From: DASRCB01 sp035653295
GTDB lineage: Bacteria > Acidobacteriota > Terriglobia > Bryobacterales > Bryobacteraceae
Length of the DNA stretch: 11,513 nt
Reading direction: 5' to 3'
Assembly: GCA_035653295.1 (NCBI GenBank)
Contig: DASRCB010000172.1
Location: 1 to 11,513, forward strand
Translations under genes and position numbers: made by a program
Part shown: positions 1-6,929 of the stretch, in pieces
Layout of the letters: each line of letters begins with the position of its first letter
Numbering within the stretch: position 1 is the first letter of the stretch
The notes under the pieces: model-generated
Seen by the model: only the letters and a program-made list of their open reading frames with translations
What the model was told of the DNA's origin: nothing
Database searches by the model: none

Positions 1-665
1 GAATCCAGATCTCCATCGACTACCTTCACCCCGTTGAGCCAGTGCTCGATGTGATTGCCGCGGAGCACCAGCCGTGAATGGTTGAACTCGCCGACAGGGC
101 GCGCGGCCTGCGTTGATGGCGCGATCATGTCATACAGCGCGCCTGACGTGTGCTTGCGCGTCCTGGCATCCTCATTCAAAGCATCATCGATCAGCTGATA
201 TTCGAACCCGATGACGTAGTCCTGACCGTGCGCCGGCCGCGGCTCGGGCGGCGTAGTCATGGCGCGCTCCACACTGTCTTCGAATCGTTCGTGCGGCGTC
301 CCCGGCGGCTTCGGCGGAATGAAGCGATGCGCCTGGATGCGGTACTTGAGGCCGCTGTTTCCACCTTTGGATATGCGCCAGTCGAAGACCAGTTCGAAGT
401 CCGTGTATGTGCCGCGAGTGAACAGATCCTCGGTGATGCGCGGATGCGGATTGGCCTTCAGACATCCGTCCTCGATGGTCCATGCGTCGCCAGGCGGAGT
501 CTTCGTGCGCGGATCGTCCCAGCCGTTCATGGTCTTCCCATCGAACAGCAGTATCCAGCCTGCGGCCTTCTCTTCAGGAGTGAGCGTGTTTGGGGCGCCG
601 GTGTCGGCAGCCGCGCAACCAAGCCCGGCGGCCGCGGCGAGAGCAATGCAGACCAGAGCTCGCAT
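1..665 (-). CDS. DUF1080 (3-keto-disaccharide hydrolase-like) secreted protein, 3' end missing
   Basis: The reading frame is open from an ATG at 665 to the left edge of the window, giving 221 codons without a stop. The first ~20 residues (MRALVCIALAAAAGLGCAAA) are a Sec signal peptide, with likely cleavage after the AAA; the Cys at 17 lacks a proper lipobox. Typical DUF1080/PF06439 blocks follow in order: LFDGKTMNGW (40-49), YTDFELVFDWRISKGGNSGLKYR-type block (87-109), GFEYQLIDD (153-161), SGALYDMIAP (174-183) and HIEHWLNGVKV (205-215). The family has a concanavalin-like fold. Some members cleave 3-keto-glycosides, and many are exported and act on plant or microbial sugars. The missing part should be a short C-terminal segment, since this family often ends soon after the HWLNG motif. 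A start further upstream is possible, but the ATG gives the best signal peptide. It is divergent from the OsmC gene with 40 nt between the starts. The family call is firm; the substrate is unknown. Confidence 0.9.
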   Translation of the reverse strand, partial: MRALVCIALAAAAGLGCAAADTGAPNTLTPEEKAAGWILLFDGKTMNGWDDPRTKTPPGDAWTIEDGCLKANPHPRITEDLFTRGTYTDFELVFDWRISKGGNSGLKYRIQAHRFIPPKPPGTPHERFEDSVERAMTTPPEPRPAHGQDYVIGFEYQLIDDALNEDARTRKHTSGALYDMIAPSTQAARPVGEFNHSRLVLRGNHIEHWLNGVKVVDGDLD

Positions 666-705
666 CCGTGTGCGCTTCAAGAATATCAGAGGGCGACAAT
701 GGAGC

Positions 706-1194
706 ATGCCTAAAGAGCACCGTTACGCGATCTCCACGACATGGACCGGCAATCTGGGCAGCGGCACGGCTGACTATCGTGGTTACAGCCGGAATCACGA
801 GATCGCGGCGGGTGGCAAGGCAACAACAATTCCCGCCTCCTCAGACGCCGGCTTCCGCGGCGATGCTGCGCGCTACAACCCCGAGGAGTTGCTTGTGGCG
901 TCGCTGTCCGCCTGCCACATGCTATGGATCCTTCATCTGTGCGCCGACGCGGGCATCGTGGTTACGGGATATGCCGACGACGCGGAGGGAACGATGCGCG
1001 AGAACCCCGACGGCTCAGGGGAGTTCGTACGTGTCCTGCTGCGCCCGCGGATGACGATCAGCGACCCTGGGCGCATTGAAGAAGCGCGCGCGCTGCACCA
1101 TCGGGCGCACGAGCTGTGCTTTATTGCCCGCTCGGTGAACTTTCCTGTTGATCATGAGCCTCAGGTGGAGGCTGCAGCCGCAGGCGGTCGGTGA
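706..1194 (+). CDS. OsmC family protein (thiol peroxidase-like)
   Basis: This is a 162-residue protein of the OsmC/Ohr fold. Such proteins are usually cytoplasmic, form intertwined dimers and reduce organic hydroperoxides with a pair of cysteines. Both expected cysteines are present: C70 in NPEELLVASLSACH (58-71), at the start of the central helix, and C138 in HELCFIARS (135-143). The glutamate-rich stretch before C70 also fits the family. The frame stays open upstream to 259, but that stretch is antisense to the DUF1080 gene, so I chose the ATG at 706, where family homology begins (HRYAISTTWTGN). The ribosome site is weak; AGAGGG at 688-693 is the best candidate and lies somewhat far from the start. 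The last 74 bases overlap the 3' end of the convergent small secreted gene. The plain OsmC type is more likely than Ohr, but the physiological substrate is not visible. Proximity to an exported sugar hydrolase does not suggest a role. Confidence 0.9.
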   Translation: MPKEHRYAISTTWTGNLGSGTADYRGYSRNHEIAAGGKATTIPASSDAGFRGDAARYNPEELLVASLSACHMLWILHLCADAGIVVTGYADDAEGTMRENPDGSGEFVRVLLRPRMTISDPGRIEEARALHHRAHELCFIARSVNFPVDHEPQVEAAAAGGR

Positions 1195-1474
1195 AGTGCT
1201 TCTGCCGGTCGGCGTCGCCCTGCGTGGCGGGCTTCTTCTGCTTCTGCCGCAACTGCTCCACCGTCACGGACGGCTGCATCCACTGGTAATGCCATCCCTT
1301 GTGGCTGCAGACCTGTAGCTCTCCGGTGCGCGCGAACTGCACGGCTATGGCGGGGTGGTTGTCGGCCTCCTCCGGCCAGAACTGCCCGAGGTGAGACTTA
1401 TCGCACGGCGGCATTTCGGCCGCGACGTTCAGTGCGGCGATCGACAGGGCACCGCAGAGCAACAGAGCTCGCAC
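1121..1474 (-). CDS. small secreted hypothetical protein
   Basis: This 117-residue protein has a clear Sec signal peptide (MRALLLCGALSIAALNVAA, 1-19). The mature N-terminal part contains two cysteines (C24 and C56) that could form a disulfide, and several aromatic residues (QFWPEE at 31-36, GWHYQWMQP at 60-68). The last ~45 residues are hydrophilic and rich in Gln, Lys and Pro. I do not recognise a named family. The pattern of Cys, WPEEA, then a second Cys and a YQW block looks like a small exported module rather than random sequence. The start is a GTG at 1474, with no strong ribosome site before it. The 3' end overlaps the OsmC gene by 74 nt on the opposite strand, so either this gene or the OsmC tail could in reality be shorter. 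A coding call is favoured by the signal peptide and the structured Cys/Trp pattern. Confidence 0.7.
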   Translation of the reverse strand: MRALLLCGALSIAALNVAAEMPPCDKSHLGQFWPEEADNHPAIAVQFARTGELQVCSHKGWHYQWMQPSVTVEQLRQKQKKPATQGDADRQKHFTDRLRLQPPPEAHDQQESSPSGQ

Positions 1475-1574
1475 GAGAACTACTTTAATTCATTCCAGGC
1501 GTATTGGAGCCGCGCATCATACCGCGCCGGTACCAAACGGCTGTACCATCCCGTTCGGGGCAATATGGCCTGCC

Positions 1575-3776
1575 TCAATGCGCCGCCACCGTCATCAGCT
1601 CCGAGTTGCTCGGATTCCCGGCAACGGTGATCACCAGCGGCTCGTCTCCCGCGGCTACATTCGGGACCCGCAGGTTTACCTGGAACAGCCCTACCGATCC
1701 GGGGCTCAACCCCGCGAACTTCACCTCCGCGGGCTGTCCGCCCACGGTGGCCGTCACGTTATCAACCTGCGCAAATGGTTTCCCCGGTGCGACCGACCCT
1801 GTCTGGACCGCGGGCTGCACGGCGCCCTGCCCTGTCAGATATGCGCTGACGATGGTCCCGACGGCCGCCGGGTTGCTGGTCGAATTGACCGATCCATCCT
1901 GATTCCGCACCGCGGCGCGGCCCGGACCGACGGTGAACAGCCCCGGCGCGCGGGCCTGCACCGAGAGCGTGCCGGTGACGACATCGGCGCCGGCAATGCT
2001 TACGGCGATCGGAACCTGGCCCGTCGGCGTCTCGAAGGGAACCTGCGCGTTGATCTGCAGCGGACCGACGTAATACAGCGGCGCCAGAACTCCGTTGATG
2101 CGCACGGTCACCAGATTGAGCCACAGCGGCAATCCGCGCTCCGCGGGCTGCGCGGCGGCGACACCGAAATTGGCGAACAGTGAGATGGCCGATCCCGGAG
2201 CAACGGCGCCGAGCTGAAAACTGCCCCCGTTCACCACGCCCATGCTGGCGCCCGCGGGCGCGCTGAGCCCGTATGTGACGATATTGTTCTGCGTGCCGGC
2301 GTAAACGCGCCCGTTGGCAACGGTGGGCGATGAGAACTTCACGTAAGAGCCCAGCGCACTGCTGTCGTGGTACAGCTCTTTCGAGAGGTCGGCGGCATCG
2401 TAAGCGTGCAGCGTGCCGTTACCGGTGATCTCCAGGTTCCAGACGATCCCATTTGCGGCGCCGTTTGCCGATATGACCGGTGTCGACCCGGGATACGTAT
2501 ACGATTCGGCGCTTTGCGAAACGGCGGTGTTCGAGAGTTGCGCGTTATGGATCGAGAATGCTTTGAGATGATCGTTCGCGCCGGAGAAGTAGACGGTGTT
2601 GTTGTAGTACGCGGGTATGCCGAACAGCGCTCCGATGGCGCCGACGATCGACTGCGGGATCTGGCTGTCGGCGCCCGGTTGGAACTTGCCCATGTTGTCG
2701 CGGTCCAGCAGGTAAATCCGGCCTTCCTTGCCCGCTCCAACCAGCAGATGCGGATGCGCGGCGCTGCCCGCTTCATTCGGCAGCAACACGGGGCCTGCCG
2801 AGCCGATGTCCAGATCCCGGTCGTTAAGGTCCTGCACGTTGAAGGGCGTGAAATAGTCGGCAGGAGTAAGTGCGCCGGCGGTGGTAGAGAGGCGGATGAA
2901 GCTGTCCCCCAGGTCGGCGCCCCCGGTGTTGGCGTCGAAGGTCCCATTTCCGCCCATCAGGTAAATGTTGCCCGCCGGATCGGCCGCCGGCGCCGCGCCG
3001 CCGGCCCAGAACGAAGCCTCGTTTCCGTTCGGCGTGTCGTTATACACCGCTGTCTGGCGGAGCGTCGAAGCGTCGTACGCGATCACGTATCCGTGATAAG
3101 TGCCGATGTCGCAGTGCGACGACCACGATGTGTACACCTGGCCATTCAACAGCAGCAGGCCGGGCCGTTGTTTATAATCGTGCGCGACGAAACCCGGCGC
3201 CTGAATCTGAACCGGACTTCCGGGCCGCTCCACGCCGGTTGCGATGTCGAGCCCGTGCAGGCGGTGGACATAGGTCCCGTTCTCCAGCGTCATGGCGACA
3301 ACGTACAGCGTGCCTGTGCTCGGATCAATGACGGGCGTTCCCGTAATACCAATCTCCGGTACGATCTGGCTGCACCCGACATTCTGATACGGCACTGTGG
3401 TTACGCCCGCCGCCGGATTGATGAAGCTGACATGCCACAGCGGATCGGCACTCAGGCCGGCGGCGCTATCCGCGTCGAACGCGTAGACGCTGTCGTGCTC
3501 GGTGGCCACATACACCACATCGTGCGGGCCTTTACCGGGAATAAACACGCCGGGAACGTACAGCGGTTGAGCATAAACGTAACCGTCGACGGCATGGCTG
3601 AACAGAGGCCCAAAACGAGAGCTTGAAAGAGCGGCAGGCGTGAGCGCGGGCTCCGCAAGGTTCTGGCCGGTGCGCGCCAGATCGTTGTGATACGTCAGCA
3701 CGCTCACCTGCGCCCAGGCCGAAACGCAAACCAGAAGCAACCACGCTCGCATGGAACTTTGACGCGCCGCCCTCAT
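1575..3776 (-). CDS. secreted PQQ-type beta-propeller protein with Solibacter C-terminal domain (TIGR03437)
   Basis: This is a 733-residue exported protein. An N-terminal signal peptide (MRAARQSSMRAWLLLVCVSA, then WAQ) precedes TYHNDLARTGQN (about 27-38), the usual opening of a widespread acidobacterial propeller family. Repeated propeller blades follow to about residue 505, shown by phrases such as DVVYVATEHDSVYAFDAD, ITGTPVIDPSTGTLYVVAM, GRIYLLDRDNMG and VANGRVYAGTQNNIVTYG. Residues 514-733 form a TIGR03437 domain, with its start VVNGGSFQLGAVAPGS and the paired QINAQVPFE and LFQVNLRVP motifs near the middle and end. No catalytic residues are evident. Such propellers are usually binding or scaffold modules, and a bound PQQ cofactor is not implied. 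The frame is open to 3980, but that part lacks a signal and runs into the divergent GNAT gene. ATG 3752 is a credible alternative giving a shorter signal peptide. The gene starts 32 nt from the GNAT gene start, head to head. Confidence 0.92.
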   Translation of the reverse strand: MRAARQSSMRAWLLLVCVSAWAQVSVLTYHNDLARTGQNLAEPALTPAALSSSRFGPLFSHAVDGYVYAQPLYVPGVFIPGKGPHDVVYVATEHDSVYAFDADSAAGLSADPLWHVSFINPAAGVTTVPYQNVGCSQIVPEIGITGTPVIDPSTGTLYVVAMTLENGTYVHRLHGLDIATGVERPGSPVQIQAPGFVAHDYKQRPGLLLLNGQVYTSWSSHCDIGTYHGYVIAYDASTLRQTAVYNDTPNGNEASFWAGGAAPAADPAGNIYLMGGNGTFDANTGGADLGDSFIRLSTTAGALTPADYFTPFNVQDLNDRDLDIGSAGPVLLPNEAGSAAHPHLLVGAGKEGRIYLLDRDNMGKFQPGADSQIPQSIVGAIGALFGIPAYYNNTVYFSGANDHLKAFSIHNAQLSNTAVSQSAESYTYPGSTPVISANGAANGIVWNLEITGNGTLHAYDAADLSKELYHDSSALGSYVKFSSPTVANGRVYAGTQNNIVTYGLSAPAGASMGVVNGGSFQLGAVAPGSAISLFANFGVAAAQPAERGLPLWLNLVTVRINGVLAPLYYVGPLQINAQVPFETPTGQVPIAVSIAGADVVTGTLSVQARAPGLFTVGPGRAAVRNQDGSVNSTSNPAAVGTIVSAYLTGQGAVQPAVQTGSVAPGKPFAQVDNVTATVGGQPAEVKFAGLSPGSVGLFQVNLRVPNVAAGDEPLVITVAGNPSNSELMTVAAH

Positions 3777-3797
3777 CGTGGTTTCGAGTGTGCTATC

Positions 3798-3801
3798 GGA
3801 G
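3798..3801 (+). promoter_or_regulatory. ribosome binding site GGAG for the GNAT gene
   Basis: GGAG lies 7 nt before the ATG at 3809. It decides the start over the in-frame GTG at 3788, which has no such site and would add seven residues that do not belong to the family. Confidence 0.75.
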
Positions 3802-3808
3802 TAGAGAT

Positions 3809-4369
3809 ATGATTCCGGTGCTGGAAACGGCGCGCCTGATTCTGCGCCCGCTGGAGCTCGCCGATGCCGGCCAGTTACAGCGGATCTTCCCACGGTGGGA
3901 GATCGTGCAGCATCTGAACGCGCGCGTTCCCTGGCCGTATCCGCCGGATGGCGCACTTTCGTATCTTCGCGATCAGGCATTGCCCGCGATGGAGCGGGGT
4001 GAGCAGTGGCACTGGAGTATTCGTCTGAAGGCCGCGCCCGAGCAGATCATCGGCAGCATCGGGCTGATCAAAGGAGAGCGAGACAATCGGGGCTTTTGGC
4101 TCGCCCCGGAATGGCAGGGTCAGGGCCTGATGACGGAGGCGACCGAAGCAGTCAACGAGTACTGGTTCGAGACGCTTGGGTTCCCGGCCATGCGTGTGGC
4201 CAAGGCAGCGCCCAACGGCGCCTCGCGCCGCATCTCGGAGAAGAACGGCATGCGGCTGGCCGGTACGGAGGAGCGCGAATACGTTTGCGGCCGGCTGCCG
4301 AGCGAGATGTGGGAGATGACCGCCGGGGAATGGCGGGCGCACCGCGAAAGATTGCGAGAGCGCCGGTAG
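3809..4369 (+). CDS. GNAT family N-acetyltransferase (RimJ/RimL type)
   Basis: This is a 186-residue cytoplasmic acetyltransferase that would transfer an acetyl group from acetyl-CoA to an amine. It opens with TARLILRPLELADA (7-20), the standard beginning of the RimJ/RimL-like subgroup (Acetyltransf_3). The acetyl-CoA pyrophosphate-binding loop is seen as WQGQGLMTEAT (102-112) after the strand NRGFWLAP (93-100). The characteristic helix NGASRRISEKNGM (136-148) follows. The C-terminal ~20 residues are charged and Arg-rich. The substrate could be a ribosomal protein N-terminus, a small molecule or an antibiotic; the sequence does not say. It stands alone between a divergent propeller gene and a PEP-CTERM gene 136 nt downstream, so it is probably a single transcription unit. 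Confidence 0.93.
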   Translation: MIPVLETARLILRPLELADAGQLQRIFPRWEIVQHLNARVPWPYPPDGALSYLRDQALPAMERGEQWHWSIRLKAAPEQIIGSIGLIKGERDNRGFWLAPEWQGQGLMTEATEAVNEYWFETLGFPAMRVAKAAPNGASRRISEKNGMRLAGTEEREYVCGRLPSEMWEMTAGEWRAHRERLRERR

Positions 4370-4448
4370 GCGCCCGGCTGCTCTCGCGAGGCATTGAGGA
4401 GGAGGGCGCTTGCCTTCCATCCGGGTAAGCGATATTTGCCCGCTGAGT

Positions 4449-4470
4449 CCCTCATGCACACGCGTGAGGG
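4449..4470 (+). other. 9-bp hairpin between the GNAT and PEP-CTERM genes
   Basis: The arm CCCTCATGC (4449-4457) pairs with GCGTGAGGG (4462-4470), with one G-T wobble and an ACAC loop. No T-run follows on either strand, so it is not a classical intrinsic terminator. It lies 79 nt after the GNAT stop and 35 nt before the next start. It could be a terminator of a less typical kind or a 5' leader structure of the PEP-CTERM mRNA. Confidence 0.4.
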
Positions 4471-4505
4471 AAATCGGTCCTGGAGATCGCTCTAAGTGTT
4501 GAGCA

Positions 4506-5189
4506 ATGTTTACGATTCGCCACATGGCATGTGCGATATGCTGCGTGTTCGCGGCCGGCGCGCATGCCGCCACCATCACGGACAATATCGGCCTTGTCAA
4601 CGTCAACTTCCTGACCGGAGCCAACACCACTTTGCCGGCGCCGGGGTTCGACCCGGCGCTCGGAACCCTGACCAGCATCGACCTTAGCTACAGTGCAACG
4701 GCCACGCTGCTGCAGGGCGACGCGCTTTCATCGCGAATCCGGATCTATCTCGGCTCCGATCTTCTGTCGCAGATCAACTTTCCTTCGATGACCGGACGAG
4801 CTCAACAGACCGAATCCGGAACCTTCACCGTTTCGGCCGTGGACCTGCCTGGATTCGAGACGCCCGGAACGGTGGACCTGACGCTTACGCCCTTTACAGC
4901 CTGCCGCGGAACCGCGCCGACCCCCTCCGGGTGCAACGCGTTCACGGCCAACCTGACCGGCACCGTGGCATATACATACAAGCCGCCTGCCGCGAGCGCC
5001 ACCGCGCCAGAGCCTCCGAGTTTCCTGCTTCTGGGTGCGGCGCTCGTCGGCGCCGGCATGCTTCGACGTTCGGCGAAACCCGGTGCGACAATGTTCCATG
5101 CTCAGATTGCTTCCGATTGCCGGGCTGTGCTGCGCCTGCATGATGGCCGGCACCATGCCACCCGATGCGGACCGGCAGCTTGCCCGTGA
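4506..5189 (+). CDS. PEP-CTERM sorting-signal protein with an unusual C-terminal extension
   Basis: This is a 227-residue exported protein. A signal peptide spans residues 1-21 (MFTIRHMACAICCVFAAGAHA). The mature part is rich in Thr, Ser, Gly and beta-strand residues. Its FDPALGTLTSIDLSYSATA (48-66) resembles the choice-of-anchor E type domain, a tentative match. A PEP-CTERM signal is clear: APEPPSFLLLGAALVGAG (167-184), then MLRR (185-188). Such proteins are normally cut and anchored or released by an exosortase at the PEP motif, and the chain normally ends right after the basic residues. Here it continues for 39 more residues, and this part overlaps the start of the M20 gene. C133 and C143 could form a disulfide. 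The start is an ATG with a weak ribosome site; M7 is an alternative. No exosortase lies in the window. Confidence 0.87.
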   Translation: MFTIRHMACAICCVFAAGAHAATITDNIGLVNVNFLTGANTTLPAPGFDPALGTLTSIDLSYSATATLLQGDALSSRIRIYLGSDLLSQINFPSMTGRAQQTESGTFTVSAVDLPGFETPGTVDLTLTPFTACRGTAPTPSGCNAFTANLTGTVAYTYKPPAASATAPEPPSFLLLGAALVGAGMLRRSAKPGATMFHAQIASDCRAVLRLHDGRHHATRCGPAACP

Positions 5190-6477
5190 CATTTATAAGC
5201 AGCTGATCGAGATCCGGTCCGGATACACGACCGGCGCCACCACTCCCGTCGCCGAGGCCGTGGCGACGCGGTTGAAAGAAGCAGGATTTCCCGAATCGGA
5301 CATCTTCATCGGTGGTGCGATCCCGCGCAAGGGCAACCTCGTGGTCCGGTATCACGGCTCCGGCGCGCGGCGGCCGATTCTTCTGCTGGCGCACGAGGAC
5401 GTAGTCGAGGCGAAACCTGAGGACTGGAGCATGGACCCGTTCACGTTCACCGAGCGCGACGGCTACTTCTATGGCCGCGGCACGATGGACGATAAGGCGC
5501 AGGCGGCAATCTGGATCGCCAACCTGATTCGCTACAGGCGCGAGGGTTTCCGCCCGGATCGTGACATCGTCGTCGCGCTCACCGCGGATGAAGAGGGCGG
5601 CGGTCCGTACAACGGAGTGAAGTGGCTGATCGAAAATCATAAAGACCTGATCGACGCCGACCTTTGCCTCAACGAAGGCGGCCTGGCGGAGCTGGTGAAC
5701 GGCCGCCGCGTATCGAACGATCTTCAGGTCAGCGAGAAATACGTCATCAACTTCCGGCTGGAGGTCCGCAACAAAGGCGGGCACAGCTCCATGCCCGTTC
5801 CCGACAACGCGATTTATCATCTCGCGGGCGCGCTGGACCGGCTATCGAAGTTCGCGTTTCCGCTGAAAACGAATGAAGTCACCCGCGCCTATTTCCGGGG
5901 CATGGCCGATACCCAGACCGGCGCGCTGGCGGAGGACATGCGCCGGGCGGCCGAGGGATCGCAGGACGCCATGGAGCGTGTGGCCGCCGTGTCGCCCGCG
6001 TGGAACGCGACGCTTCGGACCACCTGTGTCGCCACGCAGCTGGAGGGCGGGCATGCGCGGAACGCGCTGCCACAGCTCGCGGCCGCAAACGTGAACTGCC
6101 GCGTGCTGCCCGAGGACTCAGCCGACTACGTGCAGAGCACGCTGGAGCGCATATTCGCCGACGAGCAGGTGAAGGTCAGCATTGCCGACAAGGTGCAGCA
6201 CGGCCCGGCGTCGCCTCTGCGACCCGATGTAGTGGGTGCTGTGAAGCGCGTCACCGGAAGCATGTGGCCGGGAGTCCCGGTCATTCCGATGATGCTGATG
6301 GGCGCGACCGACGGATTGTATTTGCGGGAGGCCGGGATTCCGACATACGGGATTCAGGGGCTCTTCGTAGATCGCGACGATATCCGGGCGCACGGCCGGG
6401 ACGAGCGCATGCCCGTTACCTCCTTCTACGAAGGCCAGACGTTCCTGTATGAGCTGGTCAGGGCGCTGTGTCAGTAG
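5098..6477 (+). CDS. exported M20 family metallopeptidase
   Basis: This 459-residue protein is of the M20/M25/M40 family, a two-zinc aminoacylase, carboxypeptidase or dipeptidase. The expected metal and catalytic residues are all visible: H99 in LLAHEDVVEA, the bridging D131 in YGRGTMDDKA, the catalytic E165 and ligand E166 in TADEEGGG, E193 in LNEGG, and H432 in RAHGRDERMPV. GGHSSMPVPDNAIYHLA (227-243) belongs to the dimerisation domain. The first ~18 residues (MLRLLPIAGLCCACMMAG) look like an export signal; cysteines are present but no proper lipobox, so periplasmic rather than lipoprotein is favoured. The frame is open upstream to 5035, but the ATG at 5098 gives the signal peptide. It starts inside the 3' end of the PEP-CTERM gene, so the two are probably cotranscribed. 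A role in peptide uptake or turnover is plausible; the substrate is unknown. The stop overlaps the convergent PilZ gene by 20 nt. Confidence 0.93.
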   Translation: MLRLLPIAGLCCACMMAGTMPPDADRQLARDIYKQLIEIRSGYTTGATTPVAEAVATRLKEAGFPESDIFIGGAIPRKGNLVVRYHGSGARRPILLLAHEDVVEAKPEDWSMDPFTFTERDGYFYGRGTMDDKAQAAIWIANLIRYRREGFRPDRDIVVALTADEEGGGPYNGVKWLIENHKDLIDADLCLNEGGLAELVNGRRVSNDLQVSEKYVINFRLEVRNKGGHSSMPVPDNAIYHLAGALDRLSKFAFPLKTNEVTRAYFRGMADTQTGALAEDMRRAAEGSQDAMERVAAVSPAWNATLRTTCVATQLEGGHARNALPQLAAANVNCRVLPEDSADYVQSTLERIFADEQVKVSIADKVQHGPASPLRPDVVGAVKRVTGSMWPGVPVIPMMLMGATDGLYLREAGIPTYGIQGLFVDRDDIRAHGRDERMPVTSFYEGQTFLYELVRALCQ

Positions 6478-6829
6478 CCGCGCTCAGTGTGGGCTCCGGG
6501 TGTACGAGCTCGGTGATTTCCAGGGGATCGACGAAATGGCGGACGCGCGCCAGCGAAGCTCCGCCGGTTAGCACCTGGTCCACTTTGAGGCCCAGTGTCC
6601 ACCAGCCGCCCTCCTGGGCGTTGACATAGCAGACCTCAGCCAGGTAAAGAGCGTCGGGCGTATCGATTTTGACCAGCGTGCCGGGGGGCACCGCCGAGTC
6701 GACGGCGAGCCGCATGCCACGGCCAGAAAACTCTACTGCCATAGCATCCAGGCGAGCGCCCGACCCATCCAGCAGGGTCATCAGGGCAGAAGCCCTGGCC
6801 GGGAAACGCGGCTCGCTGCGTCGCTCCAC
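6458..6829 (-). CDS. PilZ domain protein (c-di-GMP receptor-like)
   Basis: This 123-residue protein is a stand-alone PilZ domain. The RxxxR motif is at R4-R8 (ERRSEPR). The second motif is EFSGRG (33-38), where the usual D/N-x-S-x-x-G has Glu in the first position. The segment AEVCYVNAQEGGWWTLGLKVDQVL (64-87) is the typical C-terminal strand pair and resembles PilZ proteins common in Acidobacteriota. Such proteins bind cyclic di-GMP and control motility, exopolysaccharide or pilus functions. The start is a GTG at 6829 with a poor ribosome site, but an in-frame TGA lies just upstream and the RxxxR motif follows at once, so this start is well supported. It is preceded on the same strand by the tail-anchored gene 100 nt away. 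The Glu substitution might weaken nucleotide binding or may be normal in this lineage. Confidence 0.85.
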   Translation of the reverse strand: MERRSEPRFPARASALMTLLDGSGARLDAMAVEFSGRGMRLAVDSAVPPGTLVKIDTPDALYLAEVCYVNAQEGGWWTLGLKVDQVLTGGASLARVRHFVDPLEITELVHPEPTLSAATDTAP

Positions 6830-6865
6830 GCCAGACTTATCGACATATCAATTAACGGGAATTAC

Positions 6866-6917
6866 GGTCCAGGGGTAAATTGAACCGCCGCCAGGGGGCG
6901 TCCTGGCCCGATGGACC
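6866..6917 (-). other. nested inverted repeats between the tail-anchored and PilZ genes
   Basis: GGTCCA (6866-6871) pairs with TGGACC (6912-6917). Inside it GCCAGG (6890-6895) pairs with CCTGGC (6902-6907) around a six-base loop. A direct repeat GGACCAG occurs at 6913-6919 and 6923-6929. The region is immediately downstream of the tail-anchored gene and about 40 nt before the PilZ start. No T-run follows, so terminator, attenuator or protein-binding roles are all open. Confidence 0.35.
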
Positions 6918-6929
6918 AGTCAGGACCAG

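Noticed and set aside
2367..3626. 419-codon open frame on the plus strand
   Set aside because: It is antisense to the beta-propeller gene, has no signal or family motif and is rich in Arg and Val, as expected for a GC-rich shadow frame.
3875..4678. 267-codon open frame on the minus strand, with a repeated ISLTR peptide
   Set aside because: It is antisense to the GNAT and PEP-CTERM genes. The repeated peptide is a chance product around the 4449-4470 hairpin.
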